From contig OZ252048.1 of the NCBI GenBank assembly GCA_965247915.1, forward strand, positions 1,736,001 through 1,800,000: a DNA stretch of 64,000 bases, given 5' to 3'. The translations under genes were made by a program, and so were the position numbers. This document shows positions 43,310 through 52,538 of this stretch, piece after piece (position 1 is the stretch's first letter; each line of letters opens with the position of its first letter). This stretch comes from JAKZRT01 sp965247915. GTDB lineage: Bacteria; Pseudomonadota; Alphaproteobacteria; Rhodobacterales; Rhodobacteraceae. The notes under the pieces were generated by a model. It ran no database searches, was not told the DNA's origin, and worked only from the letters and a program-made list of their open reading frames with translations.

Positions 43310-44623
43310 TTGTCCCAACCCCGATCCTCGCTGGCCGGCACGCGCATCCGCGAGCGCCGGCTTCAGCTTGGGGTCAAGCAGGTCGATCTGGCGCGGCGCG
43401 TCGATGTGTCGGCTTCGTATCTCAACCTGATCGAACACAACCGGCGCAGAATCGGCGGCAAGCTGATGCTGGACATCGCCGCAGCGCTCGAGACCGATCC
43501 GGCGCTGTTGGCGCAAGGGGCTGAAAAGGCCGCAGTTCAGGCCTTGGGCAAGGCCGCCGCCAAGCTGCCCGGACACGCGCCCGAGGTTGACCGCGCCGAC
43601 GAACTGGCGGGCCGCTTTCCCGGGTGGGCAGCACTGGTCGCGGCGCAGACCCGGCGTATCGAGGACCTGGAGCAGACCGTCGCGACCCTGTCGGACCGGC
43701 TGACCCACGACCCGCATCTTGCCGCGTCGCTGCATGATGTCATCTCGACGGTCACGGCGATCCGGTCGTCGGTGTCGATTCTGAGCGAAACCCCCGATCT
43801 GGAACCCGAATGGCGGGCGCGGTTTCAGCGCAATGTATTTGAAGAAAGCGAACGCCTGGTCGACGGCAGCCAGCGCCTGGTGGCCTATCTGGACCGGGCG
43901 CGCGACGCCGGTCAGGCGGTCGCTTCGCCGCGCGAGGAGTTTGAAGCGTTTCTGGCGCAAAATGACTTTCACTTCGAGGCGCTCGAGGGCGAGGCGGGCG
44001 GCGACCCTGGATCGTTGGTCGAGGGCTCAGAAGTGCTGGGGTCCGCCACGGCGCGGTCGCTGGCGCGGAAATTTCTGACCCGATACCGGCAAGATGCGCT
44101 GGCGCTGGCGCTTGAGCCATTTGCCAAAGCGGCGCAGTCAAAGAATTTCGATCCTGGTGCGCTCGCCGGGCTGTTTTCGGTGGATATGGCCACCATCCTT
44201 CGGCGGCTTGCGGCGTTGCCGCTTGGTCTGACCTCGCGCGAGATCGGGCTGGCCATCTGTGATGGGTCGGGCGCGCTGACCTACTCCAAGCCGGTCGAAG
44301 GCTTTGCCTTGCCGCGTCTGGGGTCGGCCTGCCCGCTCTGGTCGCTTTATCAGGCGCTGGCCCGCCCGATGGTGCCTTTGCGCAGGCTGGTAGAGACACC
44401 CGGAGCCCCGCCACAAAGGTTTCTGACCTACGCGGTGTCGCAGCCAACCTATCCGGGCGGCTTTGACGGGCCGCCGGTGACCGAGGCCTCGATGCTAATC
44501 CTGGGCGATCCCGAGCCCACGATCGATGCCCGGGCCGAACCGGTCGGTATTGCCTGCCCGATATGCCCGCGAACCGACTGCCCGGCGCGGCGCGAACCGG
44601 CGATCCTGTCGGGCGGCCTTTGA
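43310..44623 (+). CDS. ScfR/RamB-type XRE regulator
   Basis: A 437-residue regulator with an N-terminal XRE domain (LGVKQVDLARRVDVSASYLN) and a C-terminal short-chain fatty-acyl regulator domain ending with a Cys cluster (IACPICPRTDCPARRE). The family senses acyl-CoA pools and controls acetate or propionate genes in relatives, which fits the nearby acs. A TTG start at 43310 gives MSQPRSSLAGTRIRE; no ATG is closer. Confidence 0.82.
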   Translation: MSQPRSSLAGTRIRERRLQLGVKQVDLARRVDVSASYLNLIEHNRRRIGGKLMLDIAAALETDPALLAQGAEKAAVQALGKAAAKLPGHAPEVDRADELAGRFPGWAALVAAQTRRIEDLEQTVATLSDRLTHDPHLAASLHDVISTVTAIRSSVSILSETPDLEPEWRARFQRNVFEESERLVDGSQRLVAYLDRARDAGQAVASPREEFEAFLAQNDFHFEALEGEAGGDPGSLVEGSEVLGSATARSLARKFLTRYRQDALALALEPFAKAAQSKNFDPGALAGLFSVDMATILRRLAALPLGLTSREIGLAICDGSGALTYSKPVEGFALPRLGSACPLWSLYQALARPMVPLRRLVETPGAPPQRFLTYAVSQPTYPGGFDGPPVTEASMLILGDPEPTIDARAEPVGIACPICPRTDCPARREPAILSGGL

Positions 44624-44677
44624 CAGCGCCACAGGCATTGGCAATAGTGGCACCCGTACCGGCGGGGAGGGGCCGAC

Positions 44678-45046
44678 ATGACAAAACGGGTTCTCCTGAT
44701 CGAGGACGAGCCGAATATCATCGAGGCGATCCGCTTTATCCTCAGCCGCGACGGATGGGCAGTGGACATTCATTCGGACGGGGCAACGGCGCTGGACGCG
44801 ATCGCGGCCAAGGCGCCCGATCTTATCATCCTCGACGTGATGCTGCCCAACCGGTCCGGGTTCGAGATCATGCGCGACCTGCGCAAATCAGCCAGTCACG
44901 CGGACACGCCGGTTCTGATGCTGACCGCGCGCGGTCAGGACAAAGATCGCGCGATGGCCGAAGCCACCGGCGTGTCACGCTTTATGACTAAACAATTTTC
45001 CAACGCCGAGGTGCTGGAAGTGGTGCGCGAACTGGTGGGGACATGA
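44678..45046 (+). CDS. Single-domain response regulator
   Basis: A 122-residue CheY-like receiver without an output domain. Acidic pocket DE in LLIEDEPNIIEA, phospho-Asp in LIILDVMLPNRSG, Thr in LMLTARGQ and Lys in FMTKQF (Gln replaces the usual Pro after Lys). GGGAGG precedes the ATG. The ATGA overlap with the next gene and the histidine kinase downstream make it the kinase partner. Confidence 0.9.
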   Translation: MTKRVLLIEDEPNIIEAIRFILSRDGWAVDIHSDGATALDAIAAKAPDLIILDVMLPNRSGFEIMRDLRKSASHADTPVLMLTARGQDKDRAMAEATGVSRFMTKQFSNAEVLEVVRELVGT

Positions 45047-45336
45047 AGGAACCGGCACCGCTTCCGTTTCGGGCCGAAGCGGGCTATCGCCGCCGCCGGT
45101 TGATCGAGGCGATGCGGCTCTTGCCGGTGGTGGGGCTGTTGTTGTTTATCCTGCCGGTGCTGTGGGCTACCGGCGGCCCCGACAGCACCGGCACTACATC
45201 CGGCGGGGGCATATACATCTTTGTTATCTGTGCGTTGCTCATCATCGTTGCCGCCATATTCTCGCGCGTGGCCGGAAAAATTGACCAGCGCGACGGCGCG
45301 TCGGATGATGCTGCCGCGCCCGACGACGCGGCCTGA
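45043..45336 (+). CDS. Small membrane protein in the kinase operon
   Basis: A 97-residue protein with two transmembrane helices (LLPVVGLLLFILPVLWATGG and YIFVICALLIIVAAIFSRVA) and an acidic C-terminal tail. No family recognised. It overlaps both neighbours (ATGA and TGATG), so it is translated together with the response regulator and the transporter-type kinase; it may help that kinase in the membrane. Confidence 0.75.
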   Translation: MKEPAPLPFRAEAGYRRRRLIEAMRLLPVVGLLLFILPVLWATGGPDSTGTTSGGGIYIFVICALLIIVAAIFSRVAGKIDQRDGASDDAAAPDDAA

Positions 45337-48029
45337 TGGTTGACTTCAACTTATTTATCGCGATTGCACTGGCTTATGTCGCGTTCCTGTTTGCCATCGC
45401 ATTTGTTGCCGAAAAGCAGGCCGAGCGGGGTAACGTCGCGTGGCTGCGCAGCCCATGGGTCTATACCCTGTCACTGAGCGTCTATTGCACCGCCTGGACT
45501 TTTTACGGCGCGGTCGGTTACGCGGCGCGGTCGGGGCTGGAATTTCTGACCATCTACCTTGGTCCGACGCTGGTCATGGTCGGCTGGTGGGTCTTATTGC
45601 GAAAACTGGTGCGGATCGGCCGGGCGCAGCGGATCACCTCGATCGCCGACATGATCTCGTCGCGTTAAGGCAAGTCGCGGACGCTGGGGATCATGGTCAC
45701 GATCCTGGCGGTCATCGGAACCACGCCCTATATCGCGCTGCAGCTGCAGTCGGTAACACTGTCGCTCGAGGTTTTCAGGGCGGCGACGGGCGAGGCGCAT
45801 TCCGCCGAAGAGGTTCGCCTGTCCGCGCTCTGGATCGTGGCGGGCCTGGCGCTTTTCACCATCATTTTCGGCACCCGGAAGCTGGACGCGAACGAACGCC
45901 ACCACGGCGTGGTCGTAGCCATCGCGGTCGAGGCTGTGGTCAAGCTGGTCGCCCTGATGGCGGTCGGGGTTTTCGTTGTCTTTTACCTGGCCGACGGCCC
46001 GCTGGATATGGCGCGCCTGATCGACGAAAGCCCGATCGCCGCCTGGCAGATGGATACAAGCCGCTGGTTCGGGCTGATTTTTCTGTCGGCGGCCGCGTTT
46101 TTGTGCCTGCCGCGGATGTTTCAGATCATGGTGGTCGAGAACGCCGACGAACGAAACCTGAGCGTCGCAAGCTGGGCCTTTCCCCTGTATCTGCTGCTCA
46201 TAAGCCTCTTTGTAATCCCGATCGCGGTTATGGGTCTGTCGCAGATGCCAGAAGGTGCGAACCCCGACATGTTTGTACTGACGCTGCCCCTGCAATTCGG
46301 CCAGGACGGGCTGGCGATATTCGCCTTTATCGGCGGGTTTTCTGCGGCCACGTCGATGGTGATCGTGGCGGCGATTGCGCTGTCGACGATGGTGTCCAAC
46401 AACATCGTTATGCCGATCTGGCTGAACCTGCGCGCCCGGCCCATGATGGCGGGCGATGTGCGCGGGCTGGTGCTGACCACGCGCCGCCTGTCGATTGCGG
46501 GCATCCTGTTATTGGGGTTCGTCTATTACACCGCCTTGGGCGGCGGCTCGGCGCTGGCGGCGATCGGGCTGATCAGTTTTGCCGGGGTCGCGCAGGTGCT
46601 GCCGGCGATGATCGGCGGCATATTCTGGCGTGGGGCCACGCGCGTCGGCGCCGGGGCCGGGGTGATGACCGGGTTTCTGATCTGGGGCTATACGATGTTC
46701 CTGCCCAGCTTTGGCGACGGCCTTCTGATGTCGCCCGAACTGTTGGCGCAGGGGCCCTGGGGCATCGGATGGCTGCGTCCGCAGGCACTTTTCGGGATCG
46801 AGGGGATCGACCCGGTGATCCACGCGGTGATCTGGTCGATGCTTTTCAACACCAGCGCCTTTTTTCTCGGCTCGTTTTTCAGCTTTCCGCTCCCCTTGGA
46901 GCGGTTGCAGGCGGCGCAATTCGTTCAGGTCTGGGATCACGCCCCGCGCCCGCAAACCCAGAGCGGCGGCAGCGGGGTCGAGGCCGAGGACCTGCTGGTG
47001 ATGACGCAGCGCATTCTCGGACCCCAGGAAGCCTAGGAGATGTTCGAGCGCGAAGCCGCAGCGCAGGGCAAAACCGGGGTTCTTCCAGACCCCACGCCGG
47101 CCTTTATCGAGACACTCGAGCGCGAGCTTGCCGGATCGGTCGGTGCGGCCACGGCGCATGCGATGCTGGGCCAGATCGTGACCGGCGCGCGGGCCACGGT
47201 CGAGGACCTGATTAAGGTGGCTGACGAGGCGGCGCAGATACTGGAATATTCCAGCCAGCTTGAGGCCAAGTCGGCCGAACTGGAACGCACCATGCGCCAG
47301 TTGACCCATGCCAACGAAAAACTGACAGCGTTGTCGGTGCAAAAGGACGCGTTTCTGAGCCAGATCAGCCACGAATTGCGCACCCCGATGACCTCGATCC
47401 GGTCGTTTTCCGAGATATTGATGGACGGCGGCGACATTGCGTCCGGCGAGCGGTCCAGATATTCGCAGATCATTCACGACGAGACCCTGCGCCTGACCCG
47501 GCTCTTGGATGATTTGCTGGACCTCAGCGTTCTGGAAAACGGCCAGGTGTCGCTGAATGTCGGTAAAGGCAGTCTGCGCGATATTCTGGACCGCGCGTTT
47601 CATGCGACCCGGTCGATCGAGCCGACCCGGAACCTGGCTATTCACCGCGACCTCGCGCGCGAGGATGTGGTGGTCGAGACCGACGCCGACCGTCTGGCGC
47701 AGGTTCTGATCAATCTCATCGCCAACACCAAGAAGTACTGCGACGCCGAAGCGCCCCTGTTGCGGGTTGTGGTGCGGGTCGACGGCCCGGATGTGGTGCT
47801 GGATCTGATTGACAACGGCTCGGGCGTACCGGCCGCCGGGCAGGCGTTGATCTTCGAGAAGTTTTTGCGCCTCGGCGATCAGTCCAAGGCGGGCGGGGCG
47901 GGCTTGGGTCTGGCGATCTGTCGCGAGATCATGGTCAACCTGGGCGGCGCAGTGTCGTATCTGCCGGGCCAGGGCGGTGCCGCGTTTCGGCTGCGGATGC
48001 CGGTCAAATTTGCGCTGACCGCGAGTTAG
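45336..48029 (+). pseudogene. SSS transporter-type histidine kinase with two internal stops
   Basis: A single frame of 898 codons. The N-terminal ~560 residues are a sodium/solute symporter-like membrane domain; the C-terminal part has HisKA (H near residue 680, SQISHELRTPMTS) and HATPase_c (DNGSGVPAAGQALIFEK, GGAGLGLAICREI). TAA at 45666-45668 sits between SSR and GKSRTLG, where Tyr is expected, and TAG at 47034-47036 between QEA and EMFERE. The architecture is like the CbrA/CrbS kinases; CrbS-type ones control acs. Confidence 0.8.
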
Positions 48030-48123
48030 GGCCCCGGTCCGATGATCTGATTGTCCGCCGAGCGGGGCGCGCGCGTCGTGACCGTCCGGTGAAGGTGCTC
48101 TGGCGAGGATAAGCTGGTCGCTG

Positions 48124-49656
48124 TTACGCTGCCGGGGCAGCGTAACACCAAGGCAAAAGTTCATCGATGCGGGTGATCTTGTGATCGGCGATGCGGCTCA
48201 GAACATCTGTGAGCCAGCCCTGAGGGTCAACGCCGTTCAGCTTGGCTGTCTCAATCAGCGTGTAGGCAATGGCGGCTGATCGGCCGCCACGCTCGGACCC
48301 GGCAAAGAGCCAGTTCTTGCGGCCTATGGCGATGGCCCGCATTCCCCTTTCGGCTGTGTTGTTGTCTATCTCCAGCAAGCCGTGATCAAGATAGGGCCTG
48401 AGCCGTTTGATGCGGGTGATGGCATAGCGGATTGCCTGCGCCAGCGGCGTTTTGCCAGAGATGCGCGTGAGCTGTGCACCGAGCCACGTGTCGGGATCAT
48501 CGAGAACCTGCTTTGCCTTTGCCTGCCTCAACCGCACCCGCTCATCCGGCGGCGATCCACGGGCTTGCTTCTCGACCGCGTAAAGTTCGGCGATGCGCCT
48601 GATCGCTTCTTCGGCGATGGCAGAGCCCTGGGATTGCTGCACATCGACGAACTTGCGCCGGATATGCGCCATGCAGGCCACCTCGTGAATACGGCCTGAG
48701 CGGTACAGCTCTTCAAATCCAGCGTAGCCATCGGCGTGCATCCAGCCGGTGTAGTCCTTGAGATGGCCGATTGTACGTATGCCCTTTCGGTCGACACTGA
48801 ACTGATACCAGGCCGCCGGGGACGCATCGCCAGCCCATGGCCGTTCATCTCTGGCGTATGTCCAGAACCGTGCCGTCTTGCATTTGCCGCTACCCGGCGC
48901 CTGCATCTTCACGGGCGTATCATCAGCGAAGATTGCTTGTCCGTTCAGGACATGACGGCCAATGGCATCAGCCAGGGGTTCGAGCAGCGCCGTGGAGTTG
49001 CCGACCCAGTCAGCCAAAGTTGAGCGTTCAAGGTCGATCCCGTCGCGGTCGAAGATTTGCGATTGGCGATAGAGCGGCAGATGATCCGCGTATTTGTTGA
49101 CCAACACATGCGCCAACAGACCGGGTCCTGGACGACCGCGTTCGATGGGACGCGATGGCAATGCGGCCTGGCTGATCTTCTCGCAGCAGGTACAGGCCAT
49201 GCGCGGACGCACGATCCGGTTCACGACAAAACGCCCCGGCTTGTATTCCAGCTCTTCGGTCACATCCTCGCCGAGTCGGCGCAGTTTGCCGCCGCAAGAT
49301 GCGCAGTCTTCGCCGATTCCAATTACGGTCTCGTTGCGCGGCAGGTGATCGGGCAGTGGGCGGCGCTTTGGCTGCCGTTTCTCATCGGCATCGTCGGACG
49401 ACGGCTCGGGGGGCGGGCTTTCCGCCGCCCGTGCGATCTCTTGCTCTTCCAGTTTCAGTTCAAGCTGATCAAGGCTTTCTGAACGCGAACCGAACTGATG
49501 ACGACGCAGGCCCGCGAGTTGATGCTTCAGCTTCTCGATCAACACATCGCGGCTCTTCAGCCCGGCATTCCGGTTCGTCAGTTCTGACGCCATGGAAGCG
49601 ATCAACGCCTTCAATGCCGACGGGTCATCAGGCAGCTTTTTGATGTCATCGAGCAT
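48124..49656 (-). CDS. tnpC: IS66-family transposase TnpC
   Basis: A 510-residue transposase. Coiled-coil N-terminus (SRDVLIEKLKHQLAGLRRHQ), zinc finger (CASCGGKLRRLGEDV ... CTCCEKISQ) and DDE core with IFADDTPVKM, HADGYAGFEELY and a Glu helix IDNNTAERGMRAIAIGRKNW. Its last codons form a perfect GTTACGCTGC hairpin (48123-48146). Intact. Confidence 0.94.
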   Translation of the reverse strand: MLDDIKKLPDDPSALKALIASMASELTNRNAGLKSRDVLIEKLKHQLAGLRRHQFGSRSESLDQLELKLEEQEIARAAESPPPEPSSDDADEKRQPKRRPLPDHLPRNETVIGIGEDCASCGGKLRRLGEDVTEELEYKPGRFVVNRIVRPRMACTCCEKISQAALPSRPIERGRPGPGLLAHVLVNKYADHLPLYRQSQIFDRDGIDLERSTLADWVGNSTALLEPLADAIGRHVLNGQAIFADDTPVKMQAPGSGKCKTARFWTYARDERPWAGDASPAAWYQFSVDRKGIRTIGHLKDYTGWMHADGYAGFEELYRSGRIHEVACMAHIRRKFVDVQQSQGSAIAEEAIRRIAELYAVEKQARGSPPDERVRLRQAKAKQVLDDPDTWLGAQLTRISGKTPLAQAIRYAITRIKRLRPYLDHGLLEIDNNTAERGMRAIAIGRKNWLFAGSERGGRSAAIAYTLIETAKLNGVDPQGWLTDVLSRIADHKITRIDELLPWCYAAPAA

Positions 49657-49731
49657 GGCTGATACCTACCACTTATCCGAGACGGTGGGAATCCCACAAC
49701 GGCATCAATCCTTTGGAAATAAATGGTTTAC

Positions 49732-50079
49732 TCAGCCTGCTGTCAGCGGGCACCATGTCCTCTTGGGCATACGCCAGTCAATGCCTTCAAGCAGCATCGC
49801 CAACTGCGCCGGCGTCAGCGCGATCTTCCCGTCCTTAGCGGCTGGCCACACGAACTTTCCCTTCTCCAGGCGCTTGCTGAACAGACAGGCTCCTTGGCCA
49901 TCCCACCAAATGACCTTGATCAGATCGCCACGGCGCCCTCGAAACACGAACATATTGCCGGTGAACGGGTTCTGTTTCAGGGTCTGCTCTGCCTGGGCAG
50001 CCAGCGTGGCAAAACCCCGGCGCATGTCCGTCACTCCAGCCGCCAGCCAGACCTTGGTGCTGGACGGAACAGGGATCAT
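49732..50079 (-). CDS. tnpB: IS66-family accessory protein TnpB
   Basis: A 115-residue IS66 Orf2-like protein (TKVWLAAGVTDMRRGFATLA, NMFVFRGRRGDLIKVIWWDG). Required in most IS66 elements, function unknown. It overlaps the tnpA fragment by 4 bases and lies 75 bases before tnpC. Confidence 0.92.
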   Translation of the reverse strand: MIPVPSSTKVWLAAGVTDMRRGFATLAAQAEQTLKQNPFTGNMFVFRGRRGDLIKVIWWDGQGACLFSKRLEKGKFVWPAAKDGKIALTPAQLAMLLEGIDWRMPKRTWCPLTAG

Positions 50080-50209
50080 CCGGACAGGACACGGATCAGA
50101 TGTGCCAACGCCCCGGGATCGTAGGCACCGCTGATCCGGAGCCGGTGTCCACCAGCATGCTCGATCTCGATCGTGCCCTTGGCAACGCCAGCTTCAACGA
50201 CAGGCGGTT
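50076..50209 (-). pseudogene. tnpA: IS66 TnpA, C-terminal fragment
   Basis: The remaining ~44 codons read EPPVVEAGVAKGTIEIEHAG, then GHRLRISGAYDPGALAHLIR and the stop at 50076. The helix-turn-helix half of TnpA is replaced by the IS110 left end, so no functional TnpA can be made here. Confidence 0.75.
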
Positions 50210-50375
50210 CATCCTTATCTGCGGCCTTGGCGACAACAGCGCCGGGCCAGTCAACAGTTCGGTTTGGGTGGTTACCCAAGGGGCTGGGGACCCGGCTCCC
50301 AGACGACCTCAAAGCGGGTCAAGTATTTGCCGGCCTCCCGCCCGCCAACAAAATAGCAGACCGCGGACAGATAAG
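50210..50375 (-). mobile_element. IS110 left-end remnant with bridge-RNA sequence
   Basis: On the minus strand this 166-bp block matches 17025-17190 without a gap: core CT, CTTATCTG end, target loop, hairpins, donor guide and the transposase ATG. The transposase itself is missing. The flank before the core is CCCAAAATACT, again containing AAATACT. It sits directly after gntR. Confidence 0.9.
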
Positions 50376-50420
50376 TATTTTGGGAAAAGTGATGAAGAAA
50401 TGCGGCTGGGCGTCCGGGTC

Positions 50421-51110
50421 TTAATACCGGGTCGTCATCCGGTGGCCGCGCTGGAAATACAGCCGCACGTAGGTGATGGCTTGCGCCTGCCACCAGGTTG
50501 ACCGCTCGGTCAGAAAAAGCGCGTCGCCGGGCGCGCAGCCAAGGTGCCGCGCCAGACCCGCGTCGGCGGTGGTCGCCGAAAAACTAATCTCGGCGTCTGA
50601 ATACGGCACCGTGGCGATCAGCCATTCGTTGGGCCCGGTCTGCGAGAAATCCGCCTGCGTCGCCTGCGGCAAGGCGGCAAGATTGATCCAGCGATCCTCG
50701 AACTGATAGGGGCTGCCGTCGCCGAAATGCACGCACGCCAGGTGCAGAACCCGGCTGTCGCCCGCCAGGCTCAACCGCGCCCGCAGCCAGTCCGGCGTCG
50801 CCGCAATGTCGCGGCTGATCAGCGCATAGCGATAAGCCAGCCCGCGCGCCTCGATCTCTTGGCGCACCAGCGGGATCTTGAACCTGGCGTGCCTGACCGG
50901 CGACATGCGCACCCGCGTGCCGGCCTTGCGCTTGCGCTCGACCAGGCCCTCTTCGGCCAGCTCGCGCATCGCCCGATTAACCGTGGCCCGGGCACAGTCA
51001 AACTCGCGGGCCAGATCGACCTCGTTCGGGACCAGGTGGCCGGGCGCCCAGTCGCCGGCCACGATCCGGCACCGGATATCCTTTTTCACGTCGCGAAACG
51101 CGGTTTTCAT
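50421..51110 (-). CDS. GntR/HutC-family regulator
   Basis: A 229-residue regulator with an N-terminal winged helix (LVPNEVDLAREFDCARATVN, RAMRELAEEGLVERKRKAGT) and a C-terminal UTRA ligand domain (PYQFEDRWINLAALPQATQ...). ATG 51110 has GGAG 8 bases upstream; ATG 51140 is also possible. The ligand is unknown; HutC-type regulators often respond to urocanate or other small acids. Confidence 0.85.
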   Translation of the reverse strand: MKTAFRDVKKDIRCRIVAGDWAPGHLVPNEVDLAREFDCARATVNRAMRELAEEGLVERKRKAGTRVRMSPVRHARFKIPLVRQEIEARGLAYRYALISRDIAATPDWLRARLSLAGDSRVLHLACVHFGDGSPYQFEDRWINLAALPQATQADFSQTGPNEWLIATVPYSDAEISFSATTADAGLARHLGCAPGDALFLTERSTWWQAQAITYVRLYFQRGHRMTTRY

Positions 51111-51203
51111 GGCGTTGCTCCAGCTTTGCCATCTGGTCATTAAGTTTGCACTTAATGCCATCAACACTGGATTTAAACAATTGGACCGGCGGGTCATTTT
51201 GCT

Positions 51204-51566
51204 CTACCGCGCCACTTCCATCTCGGTCGCGATCCGCGCCGCCCATTCGCCGATCACCGGGATGAAATCGATCGAGCCCAGCATCAGGACCAAAAGCGAA
51301 AGCAGGATAGACCCGCCCAGCACCGTGCCCAGACCGAACATCAGCCCGCCGGCAAATCGAAACGCCAGCAACCGCGGCACCGAGTTGTGGAGCCGCACAA
51401 AGCGGTGTTGGTTCAGCCGCGCGACCTCGGCTTTCAGCGCCTCGATCTCGCCTGCCAGCTTTCCGTCTGATCCATATGTGCAACTTTCGCTTGCGGTCCC
51501 TGGTTCAGCCCAGACTAGCCGCCCGACCGCCCCGGGTTCAACTGTGCAGCACGTACAACGGGCCAC
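51204..51566 (-). CDS. DUF5665-type membrane protein
   Basis: A protein of up to 120 residues. After a coiled stretch (EIEALKAEVARLNQH) a hydrophobic helix (AGGLMFGLGTVLGGSILLSL) and a second one (LLVLMLGSIDFIPVIGEWAA) are visible; the FIPVIGEW ending fits DUF5665. The first ~30 residues are Cys-rich and may be an artefact, so the true start is uncertain. Confidence 0.65.
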   Translation of the reverse strand: MARCTCCTVEPGAVGRLVWAEPGTASESCTYGSDGKLAGEIEALKAEVARLNQHRFVRLHNSVPRLLAFRFAGGLMFGLGTVLGGSILLSLLVLMLGSIDFIPVIGEWAARIATEMEVAR

Positions 51567-51621
51567 AGTTAATTTTTCCTTCGTATCTGACGCTTACGGT
51601 TGTGCACCAGGAAAAACGGCG

Positions 51622-51963
51622 ATGAAGCACAGATCTCAACGTTGGCCCCACGAGGTCAGAATAAAGCTCGTCACAAAGGCGGGCAGCATTCCTGCGGTCA
51701 CACGCAACGGAAGTCGGGGCGGGCTGAGCGTACTTTGTGACACGCGGCTCCGCCCGGATGAAAGGGCCACGGTGGTTATCCTGGGCAGGTCACTAAGCGG
51801 CACAGTTGCCTGGATCCGGGCGGACCGCGCCGGAATTGCCTTTGACCAAGAACTGAGCGCCAATGAACTTAGGATGATCAGGAAAGGCATCGTGGACATG
51901 AATTCTCCTGCTTTCAAGCAGGCCAAAACGCTTCCGTCGCACGGATTTCGGGAAATGTCCTGA
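51622..51963 (+). CDS. PilZ-domain protein
   Basis: A 113-residue protein from ATG 51622 in the size range of single PilZ domains (RWPHEVRIKLVTKAGSIPAV, GSRGGLSVLCDTRL with the GxS strand, RSLSGTVAWIRADRAGIAFD). The N-terminal RxxxR motif for cyclic-di-GMP is poorly conserved (HRSQRWPHEVR), so binding is uncertain. Confidence 0.65.
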   Translation: MKHRSQRWPHEVRIKLVTKAGSIPAVTRNGSRGGLSVLCDTRLRPDERATVVILGRSLSGTVAWIRADRAGIAFDQELSANELRMIRKGIVDMNSPAFKQAKTLPSHGFREMS

Positions 51964-52163
51964 CAGACAAGTGCGACGTTTGTCTCGCCGGATTGTGCCG
52001 CCAATAAAACGGCAGGTGCGGCCCAGTCCCCTTGCAAGCTCACCAAAATGCCCCTCGACAGAGTCAATTGGTGTCCATTGTCTGACGTCAGCGCCTTTGG
52101 GATAGATATGAGGGTTTAGCATCAGGAGGATTTCTGGTTCATCGCAACCGTCAAGGAGTGAAG

Positions 52164-52538
52164 ATGGACAAGCAATCCGGAACCAGCAAAGCCTCGGCTG
52201 ACAGGCTGGTCAAAACCATCCGCCGCAAGACCCGGCAAACGTATTCAGCCGAGGAGAAGATCCGCATTGTTTTGGCGGGTCTTCGGGGCGAGGAAAGCAT
52301 CTCAGCACTGTGTCGCCGCGAGGGCATCTCAGAGAGTCTGTATTACAGCTGGTCCAAGGAGTTCCCCGAAGCAGGGAAACGCCGTCTGTCCGGCGATACG
52401 GCGCGTCAGGCGACGTCACCCGAGGTGAAGGAGCTACGTTCTGAGGCCTTGGCATTGAAAGAATGTGTGGCCGACTTGATCCTGGAAAACCGTCTGCTCA
52501 AAAAAAGCATGACAGGGGATGGGGGATACGAGGAATGA
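52164..52538 (+). CDS. IS3-family transposase OrfA
   Basis: A 124-residue DNA-binding subunit (RRKTRQTYSAEEKIRIVLAG, LRGEESISALCRREGISESL) with a helix-turn-helix and a C-terminal coiled helix (VKELRSEALALKECVADLIL). ATG 52164 has AAGGAG 5 bases upstream. It differs from the IS3 pair at 18.6 and 32.7 kb. Confidence 0.9.
   Translation: MDKQSGTSKASADRLVKTIRRKTRQTYSAEEKIRIVLAGLRGEESISALCRREGISESLYYSWSKEFPEAGKRRLSGDTARQATSPEVKELRSEALALKECVADLILENRLLKKSMTGDGGYEE

Larger units (their letters stand above)
48080..50209 (-). mobile_element. IS66-family element, truncated
   Basis: tnpC, tnpB and a 3' fragment of tnpA are present in the usual order on the minus strand. The end beyond tnpA is lost: at 50209/50210 the sequence switches to the left end of an IS110 element. 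The outer end near 48080 cannot be fixed because the matching repeat is missing. Confidence 0.75.

Noticed and set aside
4663..47036. Stop-codon reassignment (TAG or TAA read as an amino acid)
   Set aside because: Several intact genes end in TAG (dctP, dctQ) or TAA (rplU, rpmA), and both TAA and TAG appear as internal stops. Mutation is simpler.
45440..47215. Open frame of 591 codons overlapping the histidine kinase
   Set aside because: Low-complexity Arg/Gly composition in the wrong frame; the kinase frame has clear SSS segments despite its stops.
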